Shown: positions 1 to 8,427 of the stretch, piece by piece | How positions within the stretch are numbered: position 1 is the stretch's first letter | How the letters are laid out: each line of letters starts with the position of its first letter | Assembly: GCA_000720845.1 (NCBI GenBank) | Contig: JODU01000012.1 | Location: 1-64,000, forward strand | Length of the DNA stretch: 64,000 nt | Reading direction: 5' to 3' | Source of the DNA: Kitasatospora aureofaciens | Lineage (GTDB): Bacteria; Actinomycetota; Actinomycetes; Streptomycetales; Streptomycetaceae | The notes under the pieces: model-generated | What the model saw: only the letters and a program-made list of their open reading frames with translations | Told to the model about the DNA's origin: nothing | Database searches by the model: none | Program-made: the position numbers and the translations under genes

Positions 1-276
1 CGTGCCGTGCATCGTGAACGCCTGGTTGAACTGCTCGTTCGACATGATCTGCAGACCGGGCCGGGCGAGCTCGGCGCGCATGAACAGCGCCATCACACCG
101 CCGATCACGAAGAACGCGAACGACGTCACCAGGTACATCGTGCCGATCGTCTTGTGGTCCGTGGTCGTCAACCACTTGATCACGACGTTACCGGGCTGCT
201 TGCGCCGTACCGGCAGCTCGTTCTCGTACGAGTCCTCCGCTGCCGAGGCACCCTGGGGTTCGTTGAGGATGCTCAC
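1..276 (-). CDS. ctaD: Cytochrome c oxidase subunit I, N-terminal 92 codons (cut by window edge)
   Basis: This is the start of the catalytic subunit of the aa3-type terminal oxidase, which holds haem a, haem a3 and CuB and reduces O2 in the plasma membrane. Only the first 92 codons are in the window. The visible N-terminus (MSILNEPQGASAAEDSYENE) leads into a KWLTTTDHKTIG segment and the first transmembrane helix, as in actinobacterial CtaD. The GTG start overlaps the ctaC stop by 4 nt (GTGA), so translation is probably coupled to ctaC. The haem and copper ligands lie outside the window. Confidence 0.93.
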   Translation of the reverse strand, partial: MSILNEPQGASAAEDSYENELPVRRKQPGNVVIKWLTTTDHKTIGTMYLVTSFAFFVIGGVMALFMRAELARPGLQIMSNEQFNQAFTMHGT

Positions 277-1232
277 AGGTTGTTCGTCTCCCGGTTCTTC
301 TCGTGGCTCGTCTGCGCGACGCCCGCGGGAACGTAACCGGTCTGCCCCTTCTTCGCGAGGTCCTGGAGGTGCTGCTCGTAGCGCTCCGGGGAGACGACCT
401 TGACGTTGAACAGCATCCTGGAGTGGTCCACGCCGCACAGCTCGGCGCACTTGCCCAGGAAGGTCCCCTCCTTGTTGGGGGTCACCTCGAAGGCGTTGGT
501 GTGGCCCGGGATGACGTCCTGCTTCATGAGGAACGGCACCACCCAGAAGGAGTGGATGACGTCACGCGAGGTCAGGACGAAGCGGACCGTCTTGCCCTTG
601 GGGAGCCAGAGGGTCGGGCCCGGGTTGTTGGTCTGCGGGTTCCGGGTGCCCGGGGTACCGCAGTCGTAGACACCGCCCGCGTTGGCCGGGAAGTCCTCGA
701 TGAACCGGTCCGGGATGCCGGCCAGTTCCTTGGAGGTCTTGGCGTCCCCGGTGGAGCCCGGGACGTCCTCGATGTGGTTGAAGCACCAGCTCCACTGGAA
801 GCCGACCACGTTGACCGTGACGTCGGGCTTCTTCTTGAGGCTCATGAGATCCGACTCGTCACGCGCGGTGAAGTAGAACAGCACCGAGACGATGACGAGC
901 GGAACCATGGTGTACAGCGCCTCGATGGGCAGGTTGTACCTGGTCTGCGGAGGGACCTCGACCTTGGTGCGGCTGCGCCGGTGGAAGAAGACACTCCACA
1001 GGATCAGGCCCCACACCAGCACGCCGGTGGCCAGCGCGGCAGCCCAGGAGCCCTGCCACAGGGAGAGGATCCGCGGAGCCTCTTCCGTGGTTGGGGTGGG
1101 CATGCCGAGGCGGGGGAAGTCCTCGTATGTGCAACCGGTGGCGGTCGCCAGGACCAGGCCCGCGGTCAGTGCCTGCAGCAGCTTCCGCCGCATCGGGCGC
1201 CGCGGCGAGCGGTCGGAGCCGTTGGGACTCAC
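273..1232 (-). CDS. ctaC: Cytochrome c oxidase subunit II, lipoprotein with CuA site
   Basis: This subunit receives electrons from cytochrome c at the binuclear CuA centre and passes them to subunit I. The 319-residue product begins at a GTG with a GGGAAGG ribosome site 7 nt upstream; an in-frame extension further upstream has no such site. A lipobox ending ATGC places the lipidated cysteine at residue 34. Two membrane helices lie near residues 63-84 and 106-126. The CuA ligands are visible as His227 in DVIHSFWV and Cys262, Glu264, Cys266, His270 and Met273 in GKCAELCGVDHSRM. It is the first gene of an operon with ctaD. Length and motifs are normal for actinobacteria. Confidence 0.95.
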   Translation of the reverse strand: MSPNGSDRSPRRPMRRKLLQALTAGLVLATATGCTYEDFPRLGMPTPTTEEAPRILSLWQGSWAAALATGVLVWGLILWSVFFHRRSRTKVEVPPQTRYNLPIEALYTMVPLVIVSVLFYFTARDESDLMSLKKKPDVTVNVVGFQWSWCFNHIEDVPGSTGDAKTSKELAGIPDRFIEDFPANAGGVYDCGTPGTRNPQTNNPGPTLWLPKGKTVRFVLTSRDVIHSFWVVPFLMKQDVIPGHTNAFEVTPNKEGTFLGKCAELCGVDHSRMLFNVKVVSPERYEQHLQDLAKKGQTGYVPAGVAQTSHEKNRETNNL

Positions 1233-1556
1233 GTAGCGCCTTCCCGAGAGTCTCGCCCGCGCGGTTGGCTGCGGCCTGCCTTCTCGCTGGTCGGTCGCCG
1301 CCCTGCGTCGGGCAGGGGTTTGATGTTTATGCGGACCAAACCCTAGCCGACGCCCTCCGGGGGGTCGCGGGGAGGGTGGCATACGCGCCGGGGGTCACTC
1401 TTTAAGGGTGGGATGGGGGCCTACGGAGGTGGGGCCTGGGGTTGTTCGGCGGCTGACGGTCCGTCGTGGGTCGTCGCGCCCGCGCGGCGGAGCCGCACAT
1501 GTCACAGCCCCGCGCCCCTTTGGGCGCTCCCGCACCGGACGTTCTAGCGTTGCTGT
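1233..1556. other. Divergent intergenic region between ctaC and a desulfurase gene, with a dispersed repeat
   Basis: No convincing gene is seen. On the ctaC side there is an AT-rich island around 1318-1346 in an otherwise GC-rich stretch, the most likely place for the ctaC promoter. On the other side, 1461-1521 carries a copy of a streptomycete repeat, recognisable by a cggcggagccgcac core followed by acagccccgcgcccct. The same elements recur at 2946-2996 in inverted orientation and at 27576-27625. Confidence 0.6.
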
Positions 1557-2939
1557 GTGGCCTACTTCGATGCTGCTTCCGCTGCTCCCCTCCATCCCGT
1601 TGCCCGGCAGGCGCTGTTGGCGTCCCTCGACGAGGGGTGGGCCGACCCCGCTCGGCTCTACCGGGAAGGGCGGCGGGCGCGGCTGTTGCTGGATGCGGCT
1701 CGGGAGGCGGCGGCCGAGTGTGTGGGGTGCCGGCCGGACGAGTTGGTGTTCACCCCTTCGGGTACACGGGCGGTGCATTCAGGGGTGGCGGGGGCGCTGG
1801 CCGGGCGGCGGCGCGTCGGACGGCACCTGATCGTGTCAGCGGTCGAACACTCCTCCGTACTGCATGCGGCCGAGGCGCACGAGGCCGACGGCGGGAGTGT
1901 CACGCGGGTACCCGTCGACCGGACCGGCGCGGTGGACCCGGCGGTGTTCGCGGCGGCGCTGCGCGAGGACACCGCGCTGGCGTGTCTCCAGTCGGCCAAC
2001 CACGAGGTGGGCACCGAGCAGCCGGTGTCCCGGGTGGCGGAGGCCTGCCGGGCCGCCGGTGTGCCGCTGCTGGTGGACGCGGCCCAGTCGCTGGGCTGGG
2101 GCCGGGTCGAGGGCGACTGGTCGTTGCTCACCGGCAGCGCGCACAAGTGGGGCGGTCCCTCGGGGGTGGGGCTGCTCGTGGTGCGCAAGGGGGTCCGGTA
2201 CGCGCCGCAAGGGCCCGGGGACGAGCGGGAGTCGGGTCGGGCGCCCGGGTTCGAGAACCTGCCGGCGATCGTGGCCGCGGCGGCGTCGCTGCGGGCGGTG
2301 CGGGCCGAGGCGGCGGCGGAGGCGGTACGGCTGCGGGAGCTGACGGAGCGGATCCGGGACCGGGTGCCCGTCCTGGTACCGGACGTGGAGGTGGTCGGCG
2401 ACCCGTCGCGCCGGCTGCCCGGGATCGTCACCTTCTCGTGTCTCTATGTCGACGGGGAGACCTTGCTGCACGAGCTGGACCGCGCCGGCTTCTCCGTGTC
2501 CTCCGGATCGTCCTGCACGAGCAGCACGCTGACGCCGAGCCATGTCCTGAGGGCGATGGGGGTGCTCAGCGAGGGCAACGTCCGGGTGTCGCTGCCGCCG
2601 GGGACCACGGAGGGGGACGTCGAGCGGTTCCTGGACGTGCTGCCGGGCACGGTGGCCGCGGTGCGCGAGAGGCTGGGGGCGCCGACCGCGACGGAGACCG
2701 TCCGCGCGGCCGGCCCCGACCTCGTCGTGGACGCGCTGGGCCGGCGCTGCCCCGTTCCGGTGATCGAACTGGCCAAGGTCATCGGCGACGTCCCCGTGGG
2801 CGGCACCGTCCGCGTCCTCTCCGACGACGAGGCGGCCCGCCTGGACATCCCGGCGTGGTGCGAGATGCGGGGCCAGGAGTACGTGGGCGAGGAGGAGGCG
2901 GAAAAGGGGACGGCCTACCTGGTCCGCCGGAGCAGGTAG
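1557..2939 (+). CDS. Cysteine desulfurase (class V aminotransferase) fused to a C-terminal TusA-like domain
   Basis: The protein (460 aa) has a PLP-dependent NifS/IscS-type domain in residues 1 to about 375 and a TusA/SirA-like domain in about 385-460. The PLP lysine is Lys197 in SAHKWGGP, and the sulfur-accepting cysteine is Cys320 in SSGSSCTSS. The C-terminal domain has the sulfur-carrier signature RCPVPVIELAK with Cys398. The desulfurase would release sulfur from cysteine as a persulfide and could hand it within the same chain to the TusA cysteine. The GTG at 1557 has no clear ribosome site. It stands alone between ctaC (divergent) and the kinase gene (convergent). The final sulfur acceptor, whether tRNA thiolation, cofactor or Fe-S, cannot be told from the sequence. 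Confidence 0.88.
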   Translation: MAYFDAASAAPLHPVARQALLASLDEGWADPARLYREGRRARLLLDAAREAAAECVGCRPDELVFTPSGTRAVHSGVAGALAGRRRVGRHLIVSAVEHSSVLHAAEAHEADGGSVTRVPVDRTGAVDPAVFAAALREDTALACLQSANHEVGTEQPVSRVAEACRAAGVPLLVDAAQSLGWGRVEGDWSLLTGSAHKWGGPSGVGLLVVRKGVRYAPQGPGDERESGRAPGFENLPAIVAAAASLRAVRAEAAAEAVRLRELTERIRDRVPVLVPDVEVVGDPSRRLPGIVTFSCLYVDGETLLHELDRAGFSVSSGSSCTSSTLTPSHVLRAMGVLSEGNVRVSLPPGTTEGDVERFLDVLPGTVAAVRERLGAPTATETVRAAGPDLVVDALGRRCPVPVIELAKVIGDVPVGGTVRVLSDDEAARLDIPAWCEMRGQEYVGEEEAEKGTAYLVRRSR

Positions 2940-2945
2940 GCCACC

Positions 2946-2996
2946 CAGGGGCGCGGGGCTGTGTCGATGTGCGGCTCCGCCGCGTGGGCGCGAACA
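2946..2996. repeat. Dispersed palindromic repeat between convergent genes
   Basis: This stretch contains ggggcgcggggctgtgtcga followed by tgcggctccgccgcg and is the inverted counterpart of the repeat at 1461-1521; a third copy lies at 27576-27625. It sits in the 127-bp gap between two convergent genes and could fold around cggctccgccg. A terminator role is possible but not shown. Confidence 0.7.
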
Positions 2997-3066
2997 ACCC
3001 CGCCACGCACCCGCACCCGGCCACGCGCCTCGCGCCTCGCGCGGCAGACGAACAGTCGCCCCCGCT

Positions 3067-4041
3067 TCAGCCCAGGTGCGCCCGAACCTCCTCCGCGGCC
3101 TCGTCCCCGTACGCCTTCGTGAACCGCTCCATGAAGTGTCCGCGCCGCAGCTGGTACTCCTGCGTCCCCACCGTCTCGATGACGAGGGTCGCCAGCATGC
3201 AGCCGACCTGCGCCGCCCGCTCCAGCGAGACCCCCCACGCCAGTCCCGAGAGGAATCCCGCGCGGAAGGCGTCGCCGACGCCCGTGGGGTCGGCCTTGCG
3301 CTCCTCGTCGGGGACGCCGACCTCGATGGTCTCGCCGCCGGCCTGCTCGATGCGCACGCCCCGCGCGCCGAGGGTGGTGACGCGGTGCCCGACGCGGTCG
3401 AGGATCTCGGCGTCGCTCCAGCCGGTCTTGGTCTCGATGAGCCCCTTCTCGTACTCGTTGGAGAAGAGGTAGGTCGCCCCGTCCAGCAGTATCCGGATCT
3501 CGTCGCCGTTCATCCGGGCGATCTGCTGGGAGAAGTCCGCGGCGAAGGGGATGGACCGCGTGCGGCACTCCTCCGTGTGCCGGAGCATCGCCTCCGGGTC
3601 GTCGGCGCCGATGGAGACCAGGTCGAGGCCGCCCACCCGGTCGGCCACGGTCTTCAGCTCGATGAGGCGGGCCTCGCTCATCGCGCCCGTGTAGAAGGAG
3701 CCGATCTGGTTGTGGTCGGCGTCGGTGGTGCAGACGAAGCGGGCGGTGTGCAGGGTCTCGGAGATGCGGACCGAGTCGGTGTCGACGCCGTGCCGGTCGA
3801 GCCAGGCCCGGTACTCGTCGAAGTCCGCGCCCGCCGCGCCGACCAGGACCGGCCGGGTGCCGAGCTGACCCATGCCGAAGGCGATGTTCGCGGCGACGCC
3901 GCCCCGGCGTACGTCCAGCTGGTCGACCAGGAAGGAGAGCGAGACCGTGTGCAGCTGGTCCGCGACGAGCTGGTCCGAGAAGCGGCCGGGGAAGGTCATG
4001 AGGTGGTCGGTGGCGATGGAGCCGGTGACTGCGATGCGCAC
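3067..4041 (-). CDS. adoK: Adenosine kinase of the PfkB/ribokinase type
   Basis: The 324-residue protein belongs to the PfkB sugar-kinase fold and closely resembles mycobacterial adenosine kinase (AdoK, the bacterial ribokinase-like type) in the MRIAVTGSIATDHLM start, the RRGGVAANIAFGMGQLG substrate segment and the DPTGVGDAFRAGF anion hole. Asp257 is the predicted catalytic base. It would phosphorylate adenosine to AMP in purine salvage. The GTG start at 4041 has a CAGGAGAG site about 10 nt upstream; an open frame continues further upstream but lacks this support. The gene is monocistronic. Substrate identity rests on recalled family similarity, and other PfkB sugars are not excluded. Confidence 0.85.
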   Translation of the reverse strand: MRIAVTGSIATDHLMTFPGRFSDQLVADQLHTVSLSFLVDQLDVRRGGVAANIAFGMGQLGTRPVLVGAAGADFDEYRAWLDRHGVDTDSVRISETLHTARFVCTTDADHNQIGSFYTGAMSEARLIELKTVADRVGGLDLVSIGADDPEAMLRHTEECRTRSIPFAADFSQQIARMNGDEIRILLDGATYLFSNEYEKGLIETKTGWSDAEILDRVGHRVTTLGARGVRIEQAGGETIEVGVPDEERKADPTGVGDAFRAGFLSGLAWGVSLERAAQVGCMLATLVIETVGTQEYQLRRGHFMERFTKAYGDEAAEEVRAHLG

Positions 4042-4173
4042 GGCGTGGACTCTCTCCTGAGGGGAGGCGGGTTGACGGTTCACGCTACCCGGCGGCGCCG
4101 CCAGGCTGAAGCAGGCGAAACTACCCGGTAGTACAACTTTCTTCGCGGTACGGGACGTGCCTACGGTTCTCTT

Positions 4174-4383
4174 ATGACGAACCTGAGAACCGCCGACCCC
4201 GCTCCGGCCGACCTGGACGGCGACCTGGCGTCGCTGCGCGGTGACTGCGCCCGGATGACCCCGCGCTGGTCGGCGCCGGACCACGTCTCCCCCCGGCCGG
4301 TGCCTCTCACCCTCATCCACGGCGTCCGGGTGCCGCCGGCCTCGGCCCGGCTGCTGGACGCGATGTCGGACTACGGCGACTGA
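4174..4383 (+). CDS. Small conserved-looking hypothetical protein (69 aa)
   Basis: A short acidic protein with no membrane segment and no family I recognise. No Shine-Dalgarno precedes the ATG, but a TACGGT hexamer at 4162-4167 lies 6 nt before it, which fits a leaderless transcript. Codon positions follow the normal streptomycete third-position GC bias, supporting real coding. It is divergent from the kinase gene, about 110 bp upstream of the next gene and on the same strand as it. Confidence 0.55.
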   Translation: MTNLRTADPAPADLDGDLASLRGDCARMTPRWSAPDHVSPRPVPLTLIHGVRVPPASARLLDAMSDYGD

Positions 4384-4496
4384 GCGCCCCTGGGCGGTCC
4401 CTGGGCCGTTCGGGCGACGCGCGCCGTCACCGGGAACCGGATCCCGCCCCACCGCGTCCCACCGCTGTCCCCAGTAGCAGCAGAAGGAGCGATGCG

Positions 4497-6038
4497 GTGA
4501 ACACCGAGCGACCCGACAACGACGACGCCGTCGCCGCCGACGAGGCCGGTGGCGGGCGTCCCGCGCGGCGGCGCCCCCGGGCGGTCGCGGTCGCGTCGGT
4601 CGCCGCCGCCGTACTGCTGCTGGGTGGCGGCGGCGCCTACCTGGCCACCTCCGCCACCGGGGACGACGCGGACGGCGGTACGGCGTCCGGGGCCTCGGGC
4701 GACGACACTCCCCCGCCGCTCCCTCTCGACGACCACGGGGCGCCGTCCCCGGAGGGCGGCTCGAACGGCATCGCGCCGGGCGAGCCCGACCCGTACGGCG
4801 TCACCTACCGGGCCGACGGGCCGCTCCCCGAGGGGCCCGGCTCGGCGCCGGTGTACCGGGCGGAGGGCGACGTCACCGAGGCCGAGGTGGCCCGGCTGGC
4901 CGAGGCCCTGGGCGTCGAGGGCGCGCCCCGCGCCCAGGGCGAGGCGTGGAAGGTGGGCAACGCGGCGGACGGTTCCGGGCCCCTGCTCACGGTGAGCCGG
5001 CAGGCGCCGGGCACCTGGACCTTCCACCGCTACGCACCCGGCACCGACAACTGCAAGAAGGGCGCCGTCTGCAAGGGCCCCGCCGCCGACGGGGACCCGG
5101 TGGGCGAGACGGCCGCGAAGAAGGCGGCGACGCCGGTGCTGAAGGCACTGGGCCAGGACGACGCCAAGCTGGACGCGAGCCAGGTCATGGGTGCCCGGCG
5201 GGCCGTGAACGCGGAACCCGCGGTGGGCGGGCTGCCCACGTACGGCTGGACGACCGGAGTCGTCGTCGACGCGCGGGGCGAGGTGGTCGGCGGCAGCGGC
5301 CAGGTGAAGGCGCCGGTCAAGGGGGACACGTATCCCGTCCTGGACGCCGAGAAGACGCTGGCGCTGCTGAACGCGCCGGGTGCCGGGACCGGGGCGGACA
5401 CCGGAGGTGCCGGCGGCGTCGGCGGCTGCACCGGCCCCGTACCGCACGAGGACCGCGCGGACCCGCCGTGCGCGCCGCCGACCGGCGCTCCGGAGCGGCC
5501 CGGGACGGGGAAGAAGCAGGTCGCCACCGTCGAGGACGCCGTGTTCGGGCTGGCCGCGCATCCGGTGCGGGGCCGCCAGACGCTGGTGCCGTCCTGGCTG
5601 TTCGAGGTGCGGGCGCCGGGCGCGGACGACGCCGTCACGGTCACGTACCCGGCGGTCGAGCCGGAGTACCTGACCACCGCGGCCCCCGCCGAGCCGTCCC
5701 CGGCCCCGTCCGACGAGCCCGCCTCGAAGCCCGGCGAGCCGCGGGACGTGCGGGTGAGCGGCTACACGGCCGCCGACGGTGAGCTGACCGTGCACTTCAC
5801 GGGCGGGGTGTGCTCCGACTACGCCGCCGAGGCCCGGGAGAGCGGCGGGAAGGTGACCGTCACGGTGACCGAGACCCCGCACCCGGACAAGGTCTGCATC
5901 CTGATCGCCAAGGAGTACGAGCGGACGGTGCCGCTGGACGAGCCGCTCGGCGACCGGACGGTCGTGGGCTCGGACGGCAAGGACATCCCCGTGCACAAGC
6001 CGGGCGCGCGGCTGCCGGCTCCGTCCGCGGGCCGGTGA
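4497..6038 (+). CDS. Membrane-anchored extracytoplasmic protein, function unknown
   Basis: The 513-aa product has a basic cytoplasmic N-terminus, one membrane anchor at about residues 28-50 (VASVAAAVLLLGGGGAYLA) and a large Asp/Gly/Pro-rich outer region. The C-terminal 80 residues form a separate cysteine-containing domain with VCSDYAAEARESGGKVTV followed by a second cysteine at KVCILIAKEY, suggesting one disulfide. Linkers rich in Pro, Ser and Glu separate it from the middle part. The GTG start is set by AGAAGGAG 7 nt upstream, since the nearby ATG at 4492 meets a stop after one codon. I do not recognise the family; an envelope or signalling role is only an inference from topology. Confidence 0.75.
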   Translation: MNTERPDNDDAVAADEAGGGRPARRRPRAVAVASVAAAVLLLGGGGAYLATSATGDDADGGTASGASGDDTPPPLPLDDHGAPSPEGGSNGIAPGEPDPYGVTYRADGPLPEGPGSAPVYRAEGDVTEAEVARLAEALGVEGAPRAQGEAWKVGNAADGSGPLLTVSRQAPGTWTFHRYAPGTDNCKKGAVCKGPAADGDPVGETAAKKAATPVLKALGQDDAKLDASQVMGARRAVNAEPAVGGLPTYGWTTGVVVDARGEVVGGSGQVKAPVKGDTYPVLDAEKTLALLNAPGAGTGADTGGAGGVGGCTGPVPHEDRADPPCAPPTGAPERPGTGKKQVATVEDAVFGLAAHPVRGRQTLVPSWLFEVRAPGADDAVTVTYPAVEPEYLTTAAPAEPSPAPSDEPASKPGEPRDVRVSGYTAADGELTVHFTGGVCSDYAAEARESGGKVTVTVTETPHPDKVCILIAKEYERTVPLDEPLGDRTVVGSDGKDIPVHKPGARLPAPSAGR

Positions 6039-6064
6039 CGTCCACGGCCGGGGGCAGACGCGGC

Positions 6065-6110
6065 AGAAGGGCGGTGGCCCGGGGAGGAATCCCCGGGCCA
6101 CCGCCCTTCT
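6065..6110. terminator. Bidirectional terminator, perfect 21-bp hairpin
   Basis: Positions 6065-6085 and 6090-6110 are exact inverted complements around a GGAA loop. It lies between the stop codons of two convergent genes and is rich in G+C at the stem base, with TTCT on the downstream side. Confidence 0.88.
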
Positions 6111-6141
6111 CACGCTCGGTGCCGCGCGGCGGCGCCACCCG

Positions 6142-6498
6142 TCAGCTGAAGGAGTCGCCGCAGGCGCAGGAACCCGTCGCGTTCGGGTTGTCGATCGTGA
6201 AGCCCTGCTTCTCGATCGTGTCCACGAAGTCGATGGTGGCACCGCCGAGGTACGGGGCGCTCATGCGGTCGGTGGTGACCTTGACGCCGCCGAAGTCCTT
6301 GACCACGTCGCCGTCGAGCGAGCGCTCGTCGAAGAAGAGCTGGTACCGCAGGCCGGAGCAGCCGCCGGGCTGGACGGCGACGCGCAGCGCGAGGTCGTCA
6401 CGGCCTTCCTGGTCGAGCAGCGCCTTGACCTTCGACGCGGCGGCGTCGGTCAGGATGATGCCGTCGGTGACGGTGGTGGTCTCGTCCGATACGGACAT
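6142..6498 (-). CDS. erpA: A-type iron-sulfur cluster carrier (HesB/IscA/ErpA family)
   Basis: This 118-aa protein carries the three cysteines of A-type Fe-S carriers: Cys47 in QPGGCSGLRY and Cys111 and Cys113 in GSCACGDSF. Such proteins hold a cluster and pass it to apo-enzymes. The ATG is preceded by GGGAGAG at good spacing. It is divergent from nadA, whose product needs a [4Fe-4S] cluster; LipA at 45.3 kb is another plausible client. The name erpA is by family, and a true ErpA versus IscA role cannot be separated by sequence alone. Confidence 0.9.
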   Translation of the reverse strand: MSVSDETTTVTDGIILTDAAASKVKALLDQEGRDDLALRVAVQPGGCSGLRYQLFFDERSLDGDVVKDFGGVKVTTDRMSAPYLGGATIDFVDTIEKQGFTIDNPNATGSCACGDSFS

Positions 6499-6789
6499 CT
6501 ACATCTCTCCCGGGTTGTACGGAGACTGCTTGCCGACGGTTTCAACCGACGGAGCCGCGGATTCATTCCGGGCGGAGCCGAGTCTTTGTCCTCGGCGTTC
6601 CCTTCATGCTCGCACACGCCCCCGCCGAGGGTCAGGGGCTGTGGGCAGCGGCTGCTCGGACACCGCGATTCGCACCGGGATTCACGTCACACCGACACTA
6701 TCGGCATCGTCAAAGTGACGTGAACCGGTTATGATATATAGCGTCAGTTCGACGAAAAGGGTCGACGATAAGTAGAAAGGGTGCGTGTC
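6499..6789. promoter_or_regulatory. erpA-nadA divergent control region with inverted repeat
   Basis: The region is unusually AT-rich near 6728-6742 (ttatgatatata), where TATGAT at 6730-6735 is a good -10 for nadA, although I see no strong -35. Downstream, between the likely start of transcription and the nadA ribosome site, an inverted repeat TTCGAC-N7-GTCGAC lies around 6748-6766 and could be an operator. No gene is visible here. Confidence 0.5.
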
Positions 6790-7974
6790 GTGACCACCGC
6801 CCAAACCCAGGAGCTCGACGTACAGCCGACGCCCCTCGCCCTGCTGCTGCTCGGCCGCGAGGCCGACCCGAGGAGCGAGCGCGGTGTGGAGTGCCCCGGC
6901 GACCTGCCCTCGCCCTCCGACCCGGACCTGGTCGCCCGCGCCCGCGCGGCCAAGGAGAAGCTCGGTGACGAGGTCTTCGTCCTCGGTCACCACTACCAGC
7001 GTGACGAGGTCATCCAGTTCGCCGACGTCACGGGCGACTCCTTCAAGCTGGCCCGGGACGCGGCCGCGCGCCCGGAGGCCGAGTACATCGTCTTCTGCGG
7101 TGTGCACTTCATGGCGGAGTCGGCCGACATCCTGACCTCGGACGACCAGAAGGTGGTCCTGCCCGACCTGGCGGCCGGCTGTTCCATGGCGGACATGGCC
7201 ACCGCCGAGCAGGTCGCCGAGTGCTGGGACGTGCTGACCGAGGCCGGGATCGCCGAGCAGGTGGTGCCCGTGTCGTACATGAACTCGTCCGCGGACATCA
7301 AGGCGTTCACCGGCAAGCACGGTGGCACCATCTGCACCTCCTCCAACGCCGAGCGCGCCCTGAACTGGGCCTTCGAGCAGGGCGAGAAGGTCCTCTTCCT
7401 GCCGGACCAGCACCTCGGCCGCAACACGGCGGTGCGGGACCTGGGCATGTCCCTGGAGGACTGCGTCGTCTACAACCCGCACCGGCCGAACGGCGGGCTG
7501 ACGGCCGAGGAGCTGCGCGCCGCGAAGATGATCCTGTGGCGGGGTCACTGCTCGGTGCACGGCCGCTTCAGCCTCGACTCGGTGAACGACGTGCGGGAGC
7601 GCATACCGGGTGTGAACGTCCTGGTGCATCCCGAGTGCAAGCACGAGGTCGTCGCGGCGGCGGACTACGTCGGCTCGACCGAGTACATCATCAAGGCCCT
7701 GGAGGCGGCCCCGGCCGGTTCCAAGTGGGCCATCGGGACCGAGCTGAACCTGGTCCGGCGACTGGCGAACCGTTTCGCCGCCGAGGACAAGGAGATCGTC
7801 TTCCTCGACAAGACGGTCTGCTTCTGCTCGACCATGAACCGCATCGACCTCCCGCACCTGGTCTGGACGCTGGAGTCGCTGGCCGAGGGAACCCTGGTCA
7901 ACCGCATCGAGGTCGACAAGGAGACGGAGGCGTTCGCCAAGCTGGCGCTGGAGCGGATGCTGGCGCTGCCGTAA
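6790..7974 (+). CDS. nadA: Quinolinate synthase A
   Basis: NadA condenses iminoaspartate with dihydroxyacetone phosphate to quinolinate in de novo NAD synthesis, using a [4Fe-4S] cluster with three cysteine ligands. The 394-aa product shows FVLGHHYQRDEVIQFAD, the FCGVHFMAESAD segment, the HPECKHEV segment and the C-terminal VCFCSTMNR, which between them supply the cluster cysteines. The chosen GTG is the third possible start in the frame; GAAAGG at 6775-6780 lies 9 nt before it, while the earlier GTG at 6781 would abut that site. nadB and nadC are not next to it, and a terminator follows immediately. Confidence 0.95.
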   Translation: MTTAQTQELDVQPTPLALLLLGREADPRSERGVECPGDLPSPSDPDLVARARAAKEKLGDEVFVLGHHYQRDEVIQFADVTGDSFKLARDAAARPEAEYIVFCGVHFMAESADILTSDDQKVVLPDLAAGCSMADMATAEQVAECWDVLTEAGIAEQVVPVSYMNSSADIKAFTGKHGGTICTSSNAERALNWAFEQGEKVLFLPDQHLGRNTAVRDLGMSLEDCVVYNPHRPNGGLTAEELRAAKMILWRGHCSVHGRFSLDSVNDVRERIPGVNVLVHPECKHEVVAAADYVGSTEYIIKALEAAPAGSKWAIGTELNLVRRLANRFAAEDKEIVFLDKTVCFCSTMNRIDLPHLVWTLESLAEGTLVNRIEVDKETEAFAKLALERMLALP

Positions 7975-7992
7975 CCTGCTCCCCTGCGCGCG

Positions 7993-8035
7993 AGGGCCCC
8001 GTCCGATCACCGCTCCGGTGATCGGACGGGGCCCT
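7993..8035 (+). terminator. nadA terminator hairpin
   Basis: A 20-bp perfect stem (7993-8012 with 8016-8035) around a CTC loop, followed by TCTCC. It starts 18 nt after the nadA stop codon. Confidence 0.9.
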
Positions 8036-8173
8036 TCTCCGTCTTCTCGTTCCACGTCGGTCTTCTCGATTCGCGCAGGAAGGTCAGGCGCTGAGCGCAC
8101 ACCTTCGGCCGACTCGTTGGCTCGCGGGGACGCCTGTGCGACGGTGAGGTCCGGGAGAGAGTGGAGGGCTGTC

Positions 8174-8329
8174 ATGGCAGGTCAGGGGCAGGTTCCCGGC
8201 GGGGACGGCGGTTCGTTCGGCCGCGGGGCGGGGCAGGGGTGCGGATTCTGCATGGGGGTGCTGCTGGCTCTGGTGATCCTCATGGCGGTCGTGCTGTTCG
8301 GCGGCATCGCCGCGCTGTCCGGGCACTGA
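8174..8329 (+). CDS. Small single-pass membrane protein (51 aa)
   Basis: The product has a Gly/Gln-rich N-terminal half, a CGFC pair just before the membrane, and one hydrophobic helix (MGVLLALVILMAVVLFGGIA) ending in LSGH. GGAGGG at 8163-8168 sits 5 nt before the ATG, so this start is preferred to longer in-frame ones. Two cysteines at the membrane edge are notable in so small a protein. No family is recognised; it lies between the nadA terminator and the DUF4246 gene. Confidence 0.65.
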   Translation: MAGQGQVPGGDGGSFGRGAGQGCGFCMGVLLALVILMAVVLFGGIAALSGH

Positions 8330-8427
8330 CGCGCCCGGCCCGCATGCCGCGCCGCCTCCCCGACACCGGTGTCAGTGCGCTGCCGTAGGCTTCCGGCCGC
8401 CGCACACCCGACTGGGAGGATCCGGAG

